40,418 bases of DNA from Planctomycetota bacterium. GTDB lineage: Bacteria > Planctomycetota > Planctomycetia > Pirellulales > Pirellulaceae. Positions 24,038-33,731 of the stretch are shown in pieces. Positions within the stretch are counted from its first letter, which is position 1, and every line of letters starts with the position of its first letter. The stretch is taken from contig CAUJKE010000048.1 in NCBI GenBank assembly GCA_963205385.1, forward strand, positions 1-40,418. Direction: 5' to 3'. The notes beneath the pieces were generated by a model. It did not search any database, was not told where the DNA came from, and worked only from the letters and a program-made list of their open reading frames with translations. Made by a program: the position numbers and the translations under genes.

Positions 24038-24619
24038 CTACGAGCGCTCTCCCGCGGCAAACTCGAAGAGTGCCCGCTGCGGATCGAACACCTTGGCGTC
24101 AGGGTTCAGTTCCTTGTAGAGGAGCGACGGCTGGATGTCGTGGTTGTTTTGATACTTGTTACTTGCGTACTCGCGAATTTCGCCGGCGACCTGGTGATAG
24201 ATGATTTGGCAGATTTCGACGCGCGGATAAATCTTCACCGGTTGCACGGCGAACATTTCGAGCGTCCAGTAGCCGCGAAAGCCGACATCGCCGAAACCCG
24301 CGGTGACGTGGACGAACAGCCCGAGCCGGCCAATAGAGGAACGCCCTTCGATCATGGGGACGAGATTGTGGGTTTCGGTCCTTTCGACGGTGCGGGCGAG
24401 GTAGAGTTGATTGGGGCTGAGGACGAGTCCTTCTTCGGGAATATTAATCCGCCGCGTCCGGTTGGGCTTTTTCATGTCGAGGACGACCTCCTCATACGTG
24501 AGCAGCTCATGGTGCAGCGTGAGGTTGTAGCTGTTGGGGTTCAGCCGCTGGGGGTCGAACGGGTCGATGAGGATGTTCGTGCCCAGTTGGTTTTGAATCT
24601 CTTCGCCGGTAAGAATCAT
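24038..24619 (-). CDS. dcd: dCTP deaminase (dUTPase-fold)
   Basis: This 193-residue enzyme deaminates dCTP to dUTP on the route to dTTP. The dUTPase-like trimer motifs are present: DPQRLNPNSYNLTLH near the N-terminus, EGRSSIGRLGLFVHVTAGF with the phosphate-contacting Ser and Arg, and GFRGYWTLEMF with the catalytic Glu. The length is normal. Whether it is mono- or bifunctional (also dUTP-hydrolysing) cannot be told by eye. The ATG at 24619 has a modest AGG eight bases upstream. It follows nth by 65 bp on the same strand. A consensus promoter on the opposite strand at 23984-24012 faces its 3' end. Confidence 0.93.
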   Translation of the reverse strand: MILTGEEIQNQLGTNILIDPFDPQRLNPNSYNLTLHHELLTYEEVVLDMKKPNRTRRINIPEEGLVLSPNQLYLARTVERTETHNLVPMIEGRSSIGRLGLFVHVTAGFGDVGFRGYWTLEMFAVQPVKIYPRVEICQIIYHQVAGEIREYASNKYQNNHDIQPSLLYKELNPDAKVFDPQRALFEFAAGERS

Positions 24620-24684
24620 GGTTCAGCCTAATAGGGGAGGCGAATGATCGTGGGGTGAGTTGCCGCGAAAGGGGCGCGGGTTTG

Positions 24685-25329
24685 TCACTCCACGCCGATC
24701 CGTGGACAAAAATCGTTCATGGAACACGAGTCGCAAAGCGGTTTGCGAGCCTTGCAGATTTTTCGCCCATGCCAGATGAGGCGATGGGAAAAGTTGATCC
24801 ATTCTTTCTTGGGCAGCAGTTCGATCAGATCGCGTTCGATTTTGACAGGATCATCGGCCTGGGTCAAACCGAGGCGGCGGCTGATGCGGTGGACGTGCGT
24901 ATCGACCACCACACCCGAGGCAATTCCAAACGCGGTGCCGAGCACGACATTGGCCGTTTTTCGCCCGACGCCGGGGAGTTCGGTCAGTTTTTGGAGATCG
25001 GCGGGCACCTTGCCGCCGTAGCGGCTGACCAGTTCACAGCAACACGCGTGGATGTTCTTCGCTTTGTTGCGAAAAAAGCCGGTGCTTTGGATCAGCTTTT
25101 CGAGCTGGGGAATGGGAAGGTCAGCTAAGGCTTGCGGGGTGGGGTGCTGAGCGAAGAGCTCTTTGGTGACAATATTAACCCGCACGTCGGTACACTGGGC
25201 GGAGAGAATGGTTGCAATGAGGAGTTGAAACGGCGAATCGTGTACGAGGGCACATTCGACATCGGGGTAATCCTGACGGAGGGCCTTCACGACTTTGTTG
25301 GCGTATCGCTTGTCGGCAGGCGTAGGCAT
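24685..25329 (-). CDS. nth: Endonuclease III (DNA glycosylase/AP lyase)
   Basis: This 214-residue base-excision repair enzyme removes oxidised pyrimidines and cleaves AP sites. Key features are LIATILSAQCTDVRVN, the helix-hairpin-helix LPGVGRKTANVVLG with the catalytic Lys, VVDTHVHRISRRLGL with the catalytic Asp, and a C-terminal 4Fe-4S cluster loop with spacing C-x6-C-x2-C-x5-C (CKARKPLCDSCSMNDFCP). The ATG at 25329 gives the family length; the frame stays open upstream, but that extension runs antisense to the BI-1 gene and has no family similarity. It lies upstream of dcd on the same strand and is divergent from the BI-1 gene. Confidence 0.95.
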   Translation of the reverse strand: MPTPADKRYANKVVKALRQDYPDVECALVHDSPFQLLIATILSAQCTDVRVNIVTKELFAQHPTPQALADLPIPQLEKLIQSTGFFRNKAKNIHACCCELVSRYGGKVPADLQKLTELPGVGRKTANVVLGTAFGIASGVVVDTHVHRISRRLGLTQADDPVKIERDLIELLPKKEWINFSHRLIWHGRKICKARKPLCDSCSMNDFCPRIGVE

Positions 25330-25411
25330 GGGGGTTTGGGCGTCGAGAAAGCTGTGGTCGTTACAATCCTGATTTTCAGCCCCGTTTTTCGCCGAGACCG
25401 CGCCGCCGAAG

Positions 25412-25440
25412 TTGACCGAAAGCGTTTCCCCCGATATGGT
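25412..25440 (+). promoter_or_regulatory. Candidate promoter of the BI-1 family gene
   Basis: TTGACC (25412-25417), a 17-bp spacer and TATGGT (25435-25440) lie in the 186-bp divergent gap between nth and the BI-1 gene, about 75 bp before its ATG. The -35 is good and the -10 moderate. Sequence match only. Confidence 0.38.
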
Positions 25441-25515
25441 TATCATGTCAGGGAACCGCACCGGCGAATTGTGTTCGTTGGGCCTGATCATCGCATACCT
25501 ACGGGGAATTGGAAC

Positions 25516-26292
25516 ATGGGTTCGTACGACAAACGTGACTTCTCGTCCTTCGACGCGTATCAGTCGCCTGCGCAAGCCGACGCTTACGGTTCGTCTGGCT
25601 TTGCAGCGTTCGCTCAAGAATCGGAGCGGACCGCGTTCATTCGCCGTACGTATTTGCACCTGGCCGGCGCGATCGCGGCGTTCGTCGCCATTGAGACGAT
25701 CATCTTCGCGGTCGTTCCGCCGGCGACGCTGCACGGCGTGATGCAGACATTCTTCGGGTTTAGGTTCGCGTGGATCGCATTGATGTTCGGCTTCGTCGGC
25801 ATCGGCTGGCTGGCGCAATCGTGGGCCAATTCCGACACTTCGCCGCAAACGCAATACTTGGGCCTGGGGCTGTACGTCGTGGCGCAAGCCATCATTTTTG
25901 TGCCGCTATTGTTTCTGGCCATGCTGCAGGATCCGCAGGGGGGAATACTGCAAAGTGCTGGCCTGTTGACGCTGATTGTGTTCGGCGGACTGACGGCAAT
26001 GGTGTTTGTGACCAAATCGGACTTTTCGTGGATGGGGCGGATTTTGTTCTGGGCCAGCATCGTCGCGTGCGGCGCGGTGGTGTGCGGCGTGATGTTCGGC
26101 TTTGGCCTGGGGCTCTGGTTCAGCGTGGCGATGATCGGGCTGGCGAGCGCGTACATCATGTACGACACCTCGAACGTGCTGCACCACTATCGCACCACCC
26201 AACACGTGGCGGCGGCGCTGGCGTTATTCGCTTCGGTCGCGCTCTTGTTCTGGTACATCCTGCGATTGTTGATGTCGCTGCAACGGAATTAA
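25516..26292 (+). CDS. Bax inhibitor-1 (YbhL/YccA) family membrane protein
   Basis: This 258-residue protein has a polar Ser/Tyr/Ala-rich N-terminal tail of about 50 residues, then seven hydrophobic helices. It matches the bacterial BI-1/TMBIM family: FIRRTYLHLAGAIAAFVAIE at the first helix, FGGLTAMVFVTKSDFSWMG in the middle, YIMYDTSNVLHHY in the sixth helix with the conserved Asp, and ALALFASVALLFWYILRLL at the end. Bacterial members are calcium-leak or membrane-protein quality-control proteins (YccA interacts with FtsH). The ATG at 25516 has GGGGAA 8 bases upstream. It is divergent from nth and convergent with the ornithine-cyclodeaminase-family gene. Confidence 0.9.
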   Translation: MGSYDKRDFSSFDAYQSPAQADAYGSSGFAAFAQESERTAFIRRTYLHLAGAIAAFVAIETIIFAVVPPATLHGVMQTFFGFRFAWIALMFGFVGIGWLAQSWANSDTSPQTQYLGLGLYVVAQAIIFVPLLFLAMLQDPQGGILQSAGLLTLIVFGGLTAMVFVTKSDFSWMGRILFWASIVACGAVVCGVMFGFGLGLWFSVAMIGLASAYIMYDTSNVLHHYRTTQHVAAALALFASVALLFWYILRLLMSLQRN

Positions 26293-26296
26293 GGGA

Positions 26297-26324
26297 GACA
26301 TCGTTGCTGACGAATTTGGATGTC
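26297..26324. terminator. Possible hairpin between convergent genes
   Basis: GACATC (26297-26302) and GATGTC (26319-26324) are a perfect inverted repeat in the 35-bp gap between the convergent BI-1 and ornithine-cyclodeaminase-family genes. The 16-base loop is long for a terminator, so support is mostly positional. Confidence 0.33.
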
Positions 26325-26327
26325 GCG

Positions 26328-27290
26328 TTACATCGGCAGGCTGACGCCCATCCCGCGTTGCCTGGCGAGTTCGAGCGCTTTGGCGCCCAGCGCGACATCT
26401 TCAATTCCGAGTCCGACGGATTTGAACACCGCGACGTGGTCGAGCGACCGGCGGCCGTTCGTGCCGGCGACGATCGCGGAAAATTCGACGGCGTCCTCCC
26501 AGCGAAACACGCCTTGGGCCAAGGCTTGCACGAAGTCGCCGGCTTCGTGCTGGCAGGCGGCGATGCTATCGCAAACGACTAACTGCGCGGCTTCGAGCGT
26601 CGCGACATCGATCTCCGCCTTGTGCAGCCAGTTGGAGCCGACGGCGCAGACCAGCGTTCCCGGCGAGAGCCATTTGCCTTCAAAGACAGGTGCTTTGCTT
26701 GTGGTGGCCGTGACGATGATCGGCTGGTACTCGGTCGCCGCACGAGGATTGTCGACCGGAATGACTTCCAGGCGAAGCGTTTCCGACATTTCGCGCGCGA
26801 ACTGCGCGCGACGTTCCGCACTCCGGCTATAGACGAACACCTTGCGAATGGGGCAGGTCGCAGCCACGGCGGCGAGTTGCGTATGGGCTTGAAGACCCGT
26901 GCCGATCAGGCCCATGCTTTCCGCTTTGGGATTCGCCAAGAGCCGCGCGGCGAGTCCCGTGACCGCGCCGGTGCGGAGTTGGCCCAGGCGGTCGGCTTGC
27001 ATCAGCGCGACCAAGTCGCCTTTGGTCCCGGCGTGCAATCCAACGAGGAACTTGGCCCCGTCGCGCGTGGTCGTGTATTGCTTCCAGCCAACGAGGTTCA
27101 AATATTCAGCCGCCGCACTGAGCGAATGCAGCATGATGCCGGGTGCTTTAGCGCGCACCCGCGGGACGTTTTCGGCTTCTCCATTCGCAAGCGCCACGAA
27201 GGCTGCGTGCATGACTTCGATCGCCAGCGGCATGTCGATCAACTTGTTGATGTCAGCATCGCGCAAGTACAGTGGAGACATGGAATTCAT
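26328..27290 (-). CDS. Ornithine cyclodeaminase / mu-crystallin family protein
   Basis: This 320-residue NAD(P)-dependent protein shows the family layout: an N-terminal dimerisation region (MPLAIEVMHAAFVALANGEAENVPR), the substrate Lys-bearing segment LNLVGWKQYTT, TGAVTGLAARLLA, and the Rossmann motif LIGTGLQAHTQLAAV. These are followed by YSRSAERRAQFA. Members act as ornithine cyclodeaminase, alanine dehydrogenase, ketimine reductase or biosynthetic enzymes for unusual amino acids, so the substrate cannot be read. I take the ATG at 27290; the ATG at 27281 is also possible, and neither has a clear ribosome binding site. It follows xylB by 17 bp and is probably cotranscribed with it, although a metabolic link is not obvious. 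Confidence 0.82.
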   Translation of the reverse strand: MNSMSPLYLRDADINKLIDMPLAIEVMHAAFVALANGEAENVPRVRAKAPGIMLHSLSAAAEYLNLVGWKQYTTTRDGAKFLVGLHAGTKGDLVALMQADRLGQLRTGAVTGLAARLLANPKAESMGLIGTGLQAHTQLAAVAATCPIRKVFVYSRSAERRAQFAREMSETLRLEVIPVDNPRAATEYQPIIVTATTSKAPVFEGKWLSPGTLVCAVGSNWLHKAEIDVATLEAAQLVVCDSIAACQHEAGDFVQALAQGVFRWEDAVEFSAIVAGTNGRRSLDHVAVFKSVGLGIEDVALGAKALELARQRGMGVSLPM

Positions 27291-27307
27291 TGTGGGGGTG
27301 AGAGTGA

Positions 27308-28837
27308 TTACGAACCTAGCGCGGCGATCTTCTTGAAGTCGTTCTTCAAGGAGCGATACAGGTCTTGATAAATCGGAAAGCCGCCATCGTAGACCTTGCA
27401 CGCCGACTTGTTGGCCGGCAGCGATTGCACAACCTTAATGGTGGCGCCGCAGGCTTCCTCGATGTTCTGATAGGCTCCTGCGCCCACCGCCGCCAACAGC
27501 GCGACGCCATACGCCGGGCCTTGTTCGGCGTTGATGGTGCAGGCCGTCTGGTTGAAGACGTCCGCTTGAATTTGCCGCCAGAGCGGAATCCGCGAGCCGC
27601 CGCCGGAGACGCGGGTTTCATTCACGGGAACTCCCAACTCTTGAATGATCGACAAGCTATCGCGCATGGCGTAGGCGACCCCTTCCATGATCGCGCGGAC
27701 GAGATGCCCGCGCCCATGTTTGAGCGTCAGGCCGATAAAACAGCCGCGCGCGTCGGGATCGGCATGGGGCGTGCGCTCGCCGGCGAGGTACGGCAAGAAG
27801 AACAGTCCCTCAGCGCCCGGCGGAACCGCGGCGGCTTCTTGAATAAGCACTTCGAAAGGATCTTTCTTCGTCTGGCCTTGGCCTGCGAGTTCCTGGCAAA
27901 GTTGATCGACGAACCATTTGAACGCGCCACCGCCGCAGAGACTCACGCCCATCATGTGCCACTTGCCGTGCACCGCGTGACAAAACGTATGGAGTCGCCC
28001 TTGCGGATCGATCTCGACCTTGTCGCTATGCACGAACATCACGGCGCCGGTGCCGATCGACGTGGACAAGATGCCGCTGGACACGACGCCCGTGCCCACG
28101 CCATGGGCGGCGCAGTCCCCGGCCCCGCCGACAACGACGCAATCCGTCGTCAGACCGAGCGTCTGGGCGGCCTCGGGCGTAAGCTTGCCGGTGACTTCTT
28201 CCGATTCGTAACATGTCGCGAAGAGGTCGCTATCGAGTTCGAGTTTGGAGAGGAGTTTTTTCGACCAATTCCGCGCGGCCACATCGAGCAGCAACATGCC
28301 GCTAGCGTCGCTCACCTCGGTGGCCATCTCGCCGGTCAAGCGGCGGCGGACGTCGTCCTTGGGAAGCAAGACTTTGACGGTCTTGGCGAAGTTCTCTGGT
28401 TCATGGTTGCGCAGCCAGAGAATTTTGGGAGCGGTGAAACCGGTGAGCGCGGGATTGGCCACCATTTCGATCAATGCTTCGCGGCCGCCGGCGCGGGATT
28501 CGATCTCCTCACATTCGGCGGCAGTGCGCTGATCGTTCCACAACAAAGCGTTGCGCACGACCTGATTGTTCTTATCCAAAAATACCGAACCGTGCATCTG
28601 GCCAGAGAGGCCGATCGCCTTGACGTCGGCCGGTTTGAGCTTCGACTTATTCATGACCTCATGCACGGTCTTGATCGTCGCCTGCCACCAATCTTCCGGG
28701 TCTTGCTCGCTCCACAGCGGCTTGGGGAAGTGGCAGGGGTAGGCCGCGGTCGCATCCGCGAGGATCTCACCAGACTCCCGCATGGCCAGGGTCTTGGTGC
28801 CGGAGGTGCCGATATCGATACCGAGGAAGACACTCAT
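27308..28837 (-). CDS. xylB: Xylulokinase (FGGY carbohydrate kinase)
   Basis: This 509-residue cytoplasmic kinase phosphorylates D-xylulose to xylulose 5-phosphate. It shows the FGGY family features: LGIDIGTSGTKTLAM at the N-terminus, IGLSGQMHGSVFLD (typical of xylulokinases, where the Met-His pair contacts the sugar), LWNDQRTAAECEEI, VVVGGAGDCAAHGVGTG with the catalytic Asp, and the ATP-binding VSGGGSRIPLWRQI. The length is right for XylB. The ATG at 28837 places the phosphate-binding strand at residue 5; upstream codons in the frame lack family similarity. It is divergent from the exported sugar-processing genes starting at 29060, which supports a pentose-catabolic context. Glycerol- or ribulokinase is less likely given the SGQMHG motif. 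Confidence 0.93.
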   Translation of the reverse strand: MSVFLGIDIGTSGTKTLAMRESGEILADATAAYPCHFPKPLWSEQDPEDWWQATIKTVHEVMNKSKLKPADVKAIGLSGQMHGSVFLDKNNQVVRNALLWNDQRTAAECEEIESRAGGREALIEMVANPALTGFTAPKILWLRNHEPENFAKTVKVLLPKDDVRRRLTGEMATEVSDASGMLLLDVAARNWSKKLLSKLELDSDLFATCYESEEVTGKLTPEAAQTLGLTTDCVVVGGAGDCAAHGVGTGVVSSGILSTSIGTGAVMFVHSDKVEIDPQGRLHTFCHAVHGKWHMMGVSLCGGGAFKWFVDQLCQELAGQGQTKKDPFEVLIQEAAAVPPGAEGLFFLPYLAGERTPHADPDARGCFIGLTLKHGRGHLVRAIMEGVAYAMRDSLSIIQELGVPVNETRVSGGGSRIPLWRQIQADVFNQTACTINAEQGPAYGVALLAAVGAGAYQNIEEACGATIKVVQSLPANKSACKVYDGGFPIYQDLYRSLKNDFKKIAALGS

Positions 28838-29059
28838 GCTGCGAACGCTCCAAACGAAAGAAGATGCCCAGGGGTATTGGCTGGAAATTCTAACGGTTTG
28901 TGGCCGCGTGCTCAAACGGGGGCCGCGCGATGGTTGCGAGACACCGCTGCCGCGACGCGGAAAGTAAACCGACGACAGGCGTGCATTGGCATTTGCCAGC
29001 GAGTATATTGAGAAGCGCACCGCTGGTTCCTCACCCCTTCCCACCGCTGAGTTCCCTCC

Positions 29060-30778
29060 ATGCCTTGCTCGCTCCTTGCTCGTCTTTGCTTGCTGGCCGT
29101 GTTGTTTGCTCCCCTCGCATTGCACGCCCAGGACAACGTGCCACAAGGCGAAGTGACGAAATACACGTTCGACCAGAGCAAGATTTTTCCCGGCACGACT
29201 CGCGACTACTGGATTTACGTCCCCAAACAATACGACCCCGCCCAGCCGGCATGTGTGTTTGTCTGCCAGGACGGCCTGCAGTACAACGCCCCGAAAGTGT
29301 TCGACGAGTTGATCGCCAAACAGGAGATTCCTGTACTCATCGGCGTGTTTGTGATGCACGGCCGCGTCAAGGCCCGGTCGGATGACGCCCTTGATCGCTT
29401 CAATCGCAGTTATGAATATGACGGCCTGGGCGATAATTACGCGCGCTTTCTCTTGGAAGAACTGCTGCCAGTCGTCGAACAACAGCAGACGTCCGACGGA
29501 CGGGCGATCAACCTTTCCCAGAGCGGCAACGATCGCTGCATCGCGGGGAGCAGCAGCGGCGCGATTTGTGCCTTCACCGCCGCGTGGGAACGCCCGCAGG
29601 AATTCGGCCGCGTGTTCAGTGCGGTCGGAACCTATGTTGGCCTTCGTGGCGGCAATGAATATTCCACGCTGATTCGCAAGTACGAACCCAAGCCGCTTCG
29701 GGTCTTCCTCGAAGACGGGTCGAACGACCTGAACATCTACGGCGGCGATTGGTGGATGGCCAATCAGGCGATGGAGCGTTCACTGACCTTCGCTGGCTAC
29801 GAGGTGGCGCACGCGTGGGGTGAAGGCCAGCATAACTCCAAACATGCGACGGAAATCTTCCCCGACGCCATGCGCTGGATTTGGAAAGATTGGCCCACAC
29901 CGATCAAGGCTGGGCAGGGCTCATCGCAACTCCAGGAAATTCTTCTCCCCGGCGAAGATTGGCGATTGGTGGCCGAAGGTTATAAATTCACCGAAGGGCC
30001 GTGCGCCAACGCGCGCGGCGAAGTTTTCTTCAACGATGTCGGCGCCGGGAAGACGTTTAAGATTGACCTGGATGGAAAGGTCAGCGAGTTTCTCGCCGAT
30101 TCAAACAAAGCCAGCGGCCAAAGCTTTGGTCCGGACGGCCGCTTATATGCAGTCGCCGGCGCGACCGAGCAGATCCTGGCCTATGACGAACAAGGACATG
30201 CCACGGTCATTGCCGACGGCTTCCGCGGGAACGATCTCGTCGTGCGGCACGATGGAAGCATTTACGTGACCAATCCCAGTCGGGACGGCAAGAGCCCCAG
30301 CCAGGTCTGGCGCATCAGTCCCCAAGGCGACAAGCAGGTGGTTGATGCCGGCCTCAAGTTCTCCAACGGCGTTACGCTCTCGCCCGATCAATCGCTGTTG
30401 TATGTGGCCGATAGCCGGACCCATTGGGTTTACAGCTATCAGATTCAAGAAGACGGCGGGCTAAAGTTTAAGCAGAAGTATTATCACCTGCACGTTCCCG
30501 ATACGGCCGACGATTCCGGTGTGGATGGCTTGCGCGTCGATCGGGATGGACGGTTGTATTGTGCGACACGGATGGGATTGCAAGTTTGCGATCAGGCCGG
30601 CCGCGTGAACTGCATCATCCCCACGCCCAACGGCAAGGTCAGCAACCTCTGCTTCGGCGGGCCGAAGTTCGATACGATTTACGCCACGTGCGGTGATCGC
30701 GTTTACGCGCGCCGCGTCAAGGTTCACGGCGCGCACGGTTTCGACCCACCCCACAAGCCGGCACCGCCAAGACTATAG
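29060..30778 (+). CDS. Secreted esterase / SMP-30-gluconolactonase fusion
   Basis: This 572-residue exported protein has a signal peptide (residues 1-23, ending LALHAQ). Residues about 30-285 form an enterochelin-esterase-like alpha/beta hydrolase: an N-terminal YWIYVPKQYD strand, the nucleophile elbow GSSSG (163-167, Ser165), an acidic segment EDGSNDLN and a late His in GEGQHNSKH. Residues about 298-565 form an SMP-30/gluconolactonase beta propeller with the metal-binding Glu in KFTEGP, Asn in GNDLVV and Asp in GVDGLRVD. The two activities would de-esterify a sugar and open a lactone, or act on linked parts of one substrate; that is inference. It begins the plus-strand group containing two Tat oxidoreductases and is divergent from xylB. 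The start has no clear ribosome binding site, but the signal peptide fixes it. Confidence 0.88.
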   Translation: MPCSLLARLCLLAVLFAPLALHAQDNVPQGEVTKYTFDQSKIFPGTTRDYWIYVPKQYDPAQPACVFVCQDGLQYNAPKVFDELIAKQEIPVLIGVFVMHGRVKARSDDALDRFNRSYEYDGLGDNYARFLLEELLPVVEQQQTSDGRAINLSQSGNDRCIAGSSSGAICAFTAAWERPQEFGRVFSAVGTYVGLRGGNEYSTLIRKYEPKPLRVFLEDGSNDLNIYGGDWWMANQAMERSLTFAGYEVAHAWGEGQHNSKHATEIFPDAMRWIWKDWPTPIKAGQGSSQLQEILLPGEDWRLVAEGYKFTEGPCANARGEVFFNDVGAGKTFKIDLDGKVSEFLADSNKASGQSFGPDGRLYAVAGATEQILAYDEQGHATVIADGFRGNDLVVRHDGSIYVTNPSRDGKSPSQVWRISPQGDKQVVDAGLKFSNGVTLSPDQSLLYVADSRTHWVYSYQIQEDGGLKFKQKYYHLHVPDTADDSGVDGLRVDRDGRLYCATRMGLQVCDQAGRVNCIIPTPNGKVSNLCFGGPKFDTIYATCGDRVYARRVKVHGAHGFDPPHKPAPPRL

Positions 30779-30857
30779 TGTTCTGAACGAATGACCACAG
30801 GCAACGGCTCGTCGCCTTGCCTGGACTTTCCTCTCCGCGACGATAGGTACCCCCGCC

Positions 30858-32182
<1,325 letters not shown>

Positions 32183-32195
<13 letters not shown>

Positions 32196-32209
32196 GAAAA
32201 TTAGGCTAA
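32183..32209 (+). repeat. Short tandem duplication across the stop codon
   Basis: GAAATTAGGCTAA (32183-32195), the last codons and stop of the preceding gene, is followed directly by GAAAATTAGGCTAA (32196-32209). The copies differ by one inserted A, so the second lies in another frame and leaves the protein end unchanged. Confidence 0.8.
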
Positions 32210-32313
32210 ATTGCCCGGCGTTTCAAAGCTGCGGCTTGGTGGCAATGTGCCCCAGGCCCATTTATAGTGATGACTTCCGCCCACACTCTCTTTCTTACTT
32301 CAAGGATAATGAC

Positions 32314-33651
32314 ATGTCGAAGCGACAATCGCGTCGTAGCTTTCTCAAGACTTCCGCCGCGGCAGGCGCCGCAGCAGCGGCCGTGCCGTATTTCGCCTGG
32401 AATGAAACCGCATTCGCTAACCAGGCCAAGAACGACCGCCCGGTGATCGGCTGTATCGGCGTGGGGAGCATGGGAACCGGCGACGCCCACGGCCACAACA
32501 ATTTTGGCGATATCGTGGCCGTGTGCGATGTTGATAAGAACCACGCCGAGCGCGCCCGCCAGGACAAGAACATCGGCAAAGGCAAAGCCGACGCTTACGA
32601 AGATTATCGCAAGGTGCTCGACCGTGACGATATCGACGTGGTCAGCGTTGTCACCCCTGACCATTGGCACGTCAAAATCGCCATCGAAGCGCTCGAGGCC
32701 GGCAAGCATGTCTTCTGCCAGAAGCCGCTCACGCTGACGCTCGAAGAGAATCAGCTCATCCGCAACGCCTGCAAGAAGCACGACAAGCAGGTGTTTTTCG
32801 TGGGCACGCAACAGCGTAGCGACCGCGGGAAGTTTCTGCGGGCGATCAACATGGTGCAGAAGGGGTTGCTCGGCAAGATCAACACCGTCACCTGCAGCAT
32901 CGGCGGGGGCGATGTCGGTGGTCCGTTCAAGAAGGAAACGCCTCCGGCCAATCTCAATTGGGATATGTGGCTCGGCCAGGCGCCTAAGGTGGAATACATC
33001 AAGGAGCGGAGCCACTATCAGTTCCGCTGGTGGTACGAATACAGCGGCGGCAAGTTCACCGACTGGGGCGCTCACCATGTGGATATCGCCACGTGGGCGC
33101 TGGGAGAGGACAAAGAAGGCTCCGGCCCGACGGAGATCGACGGAACCGACGCCAGGCATCCCGTGCCATTTGAACACGGCTATCCAACGATCGACGACAA
33201 GTACAACACGTCGAACGATTTCGCCGTGAACTGCAAGTTTCCCAGCGGCGTGACGATGATCGTCACCAGTCGCGGCGATAACGGCGTGCTCTTTGAAGGC
33301 GAGAAGGGGCGCATCTTCGTCAGTCGTGGCAAGATTGCCGGCAAGCCCGTCGAAGAGAACTGGGACAAGGACGCCTACACCGACGAGGACGTCACGCGGC
33401 TTTACAAGGGAAAGCAGTACGAAGGGCACAAGGACAACTTCTACCGCTGCATTCGCGAAGGGGGCCAGCCTGTGAGCGACGTGTTCTCGCACGTTCAAGC
33501 GATGGCCACCTGCCACCTTTCGGCCATTGCCGCTCGTCTCGGTCGCTCGATCAAGTGGGATCCCAAGGCGGAGAAGATCGTCGGCGACGAAGAGGCCGCT
33601 AAGTTCTTCGCCCGTGCTCGCCGCGAGGGCTTTGAGATCCACAAGGCGTAG
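32314..33651 (+). CDS. Tat-exported Gfo/Idh/MocA family oxidoreductase (second)
   Basis: This 445-residue protein is a paralogue of the previous gene's product. It has a Tat signal (SRRSFLKTS followed by an Ala-rich core), a Rossmann start VIGCIGVGSMGTGDAHG, and FCQKPLTLTLEEN, where Lys-Pro is the family's catalytic pair. SVVTPDHWH precedes this and DWGAHHVDIATWAL lies in the C-terminal domain with two His. The ATG at 32314 is supported by AAGGA seven bases upstream and places the Tat motif properly; an upstream GTG at 32236 would bury it. It is likely cotranscribed with the genes before it. The two paralogues differ strongly, so they may act on different intermediates. A strong hairpin terminator follows. 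Confidence 0.9.
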   Translation: MSKRQSRRSFLKTSAAAGAAAAAVPYFAWNETAFANQAKNDRPVIGCIGVGSMGTGDAHGHNNFGDIVAVCDVDKNHAERARQDKNIGKGKADAYEDYRKVLDRDDIDVVSVVTPDHWHVKIAIEALEAGKHVFCQKPLTLTLEENQLIRNACKKHDKQVFFVGTQQRSDRGKFLRAINMVQKGLLGKINTVTCSIGGGDVGGPFKKETPPANLNWDMWLGQAPKVEYIKERSHYQFRWWYEYSGGKFTDWGAHHVDIATWALGEDKEGSGPTEIDGTDARHPVPFEHGYPTIDDKYNTSNDFAVNCKFPSGVTMIVTSRGDNGVLFEGEKGRIFVSRGKIAGKPVEENWDKDAYTDEDVTRLYKGKQYEGHKDNFYRCIREGGQPVSDVFSHVQAMATCHLSAIAARLGRSIKWDPKAEKIVGDEEAAKFFARARREGFEIHKA

Positions 33652-33675
33652 CGCGATCCGCAGGTTGATAAACTT

Positions 33676-33714
33676 CAAAGCCCCGGGAGGACGTGACATC
33701 CTCGCGGGGCTTTG
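33676..33714. terminator. Strong hairpin terminator after the sugar-oxidoreductase cluster
   Basis: CAAAGCCCCG pairs with CGGGGCTTTG. Inside it, after one mismatch, GAGGA pairs with TCCTC around a short loop. The stem is about 15 bp and ends in TTTG on the plus strand and the equivalent on the minus strand. It lies between convergent genes (oxidoreductase stop at 33651, serS stop at 33732), so it can serve both. Confidence 0.85.
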
Positions 33715-33731
33715 TTACCTAGCGGAATGCG

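Noticed and set aside
24685..25887. N-terminally extended nth (400 codons)
   Set aside because: The extra residues upstream of 25329 run antisense to the BI-1 gene and do not resemble endonuclease III; the ATG at 25329 gives the normal length.
27365..29011. 548-codon plus-strand open frame
   Set aside because: It is antisense to xylB, with no family similarity and Arg/Gly/Ala-rich composition.
27308..29482. 724-codon version of xylB
   Set aside because: The frame stays open upstream but overlaps the signal peptide of the divergent esterase gene. FGGY similarity starts at 28837.
32206..33699. 497-codon minus-strand open frame
   Set aside because: It lies opposite the second Tat oxidoreductase. 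It reads as Val/Ala/Leu-rich but has no motif, and the sense gene has a Tat signal, ribosome binding site and clear family match.
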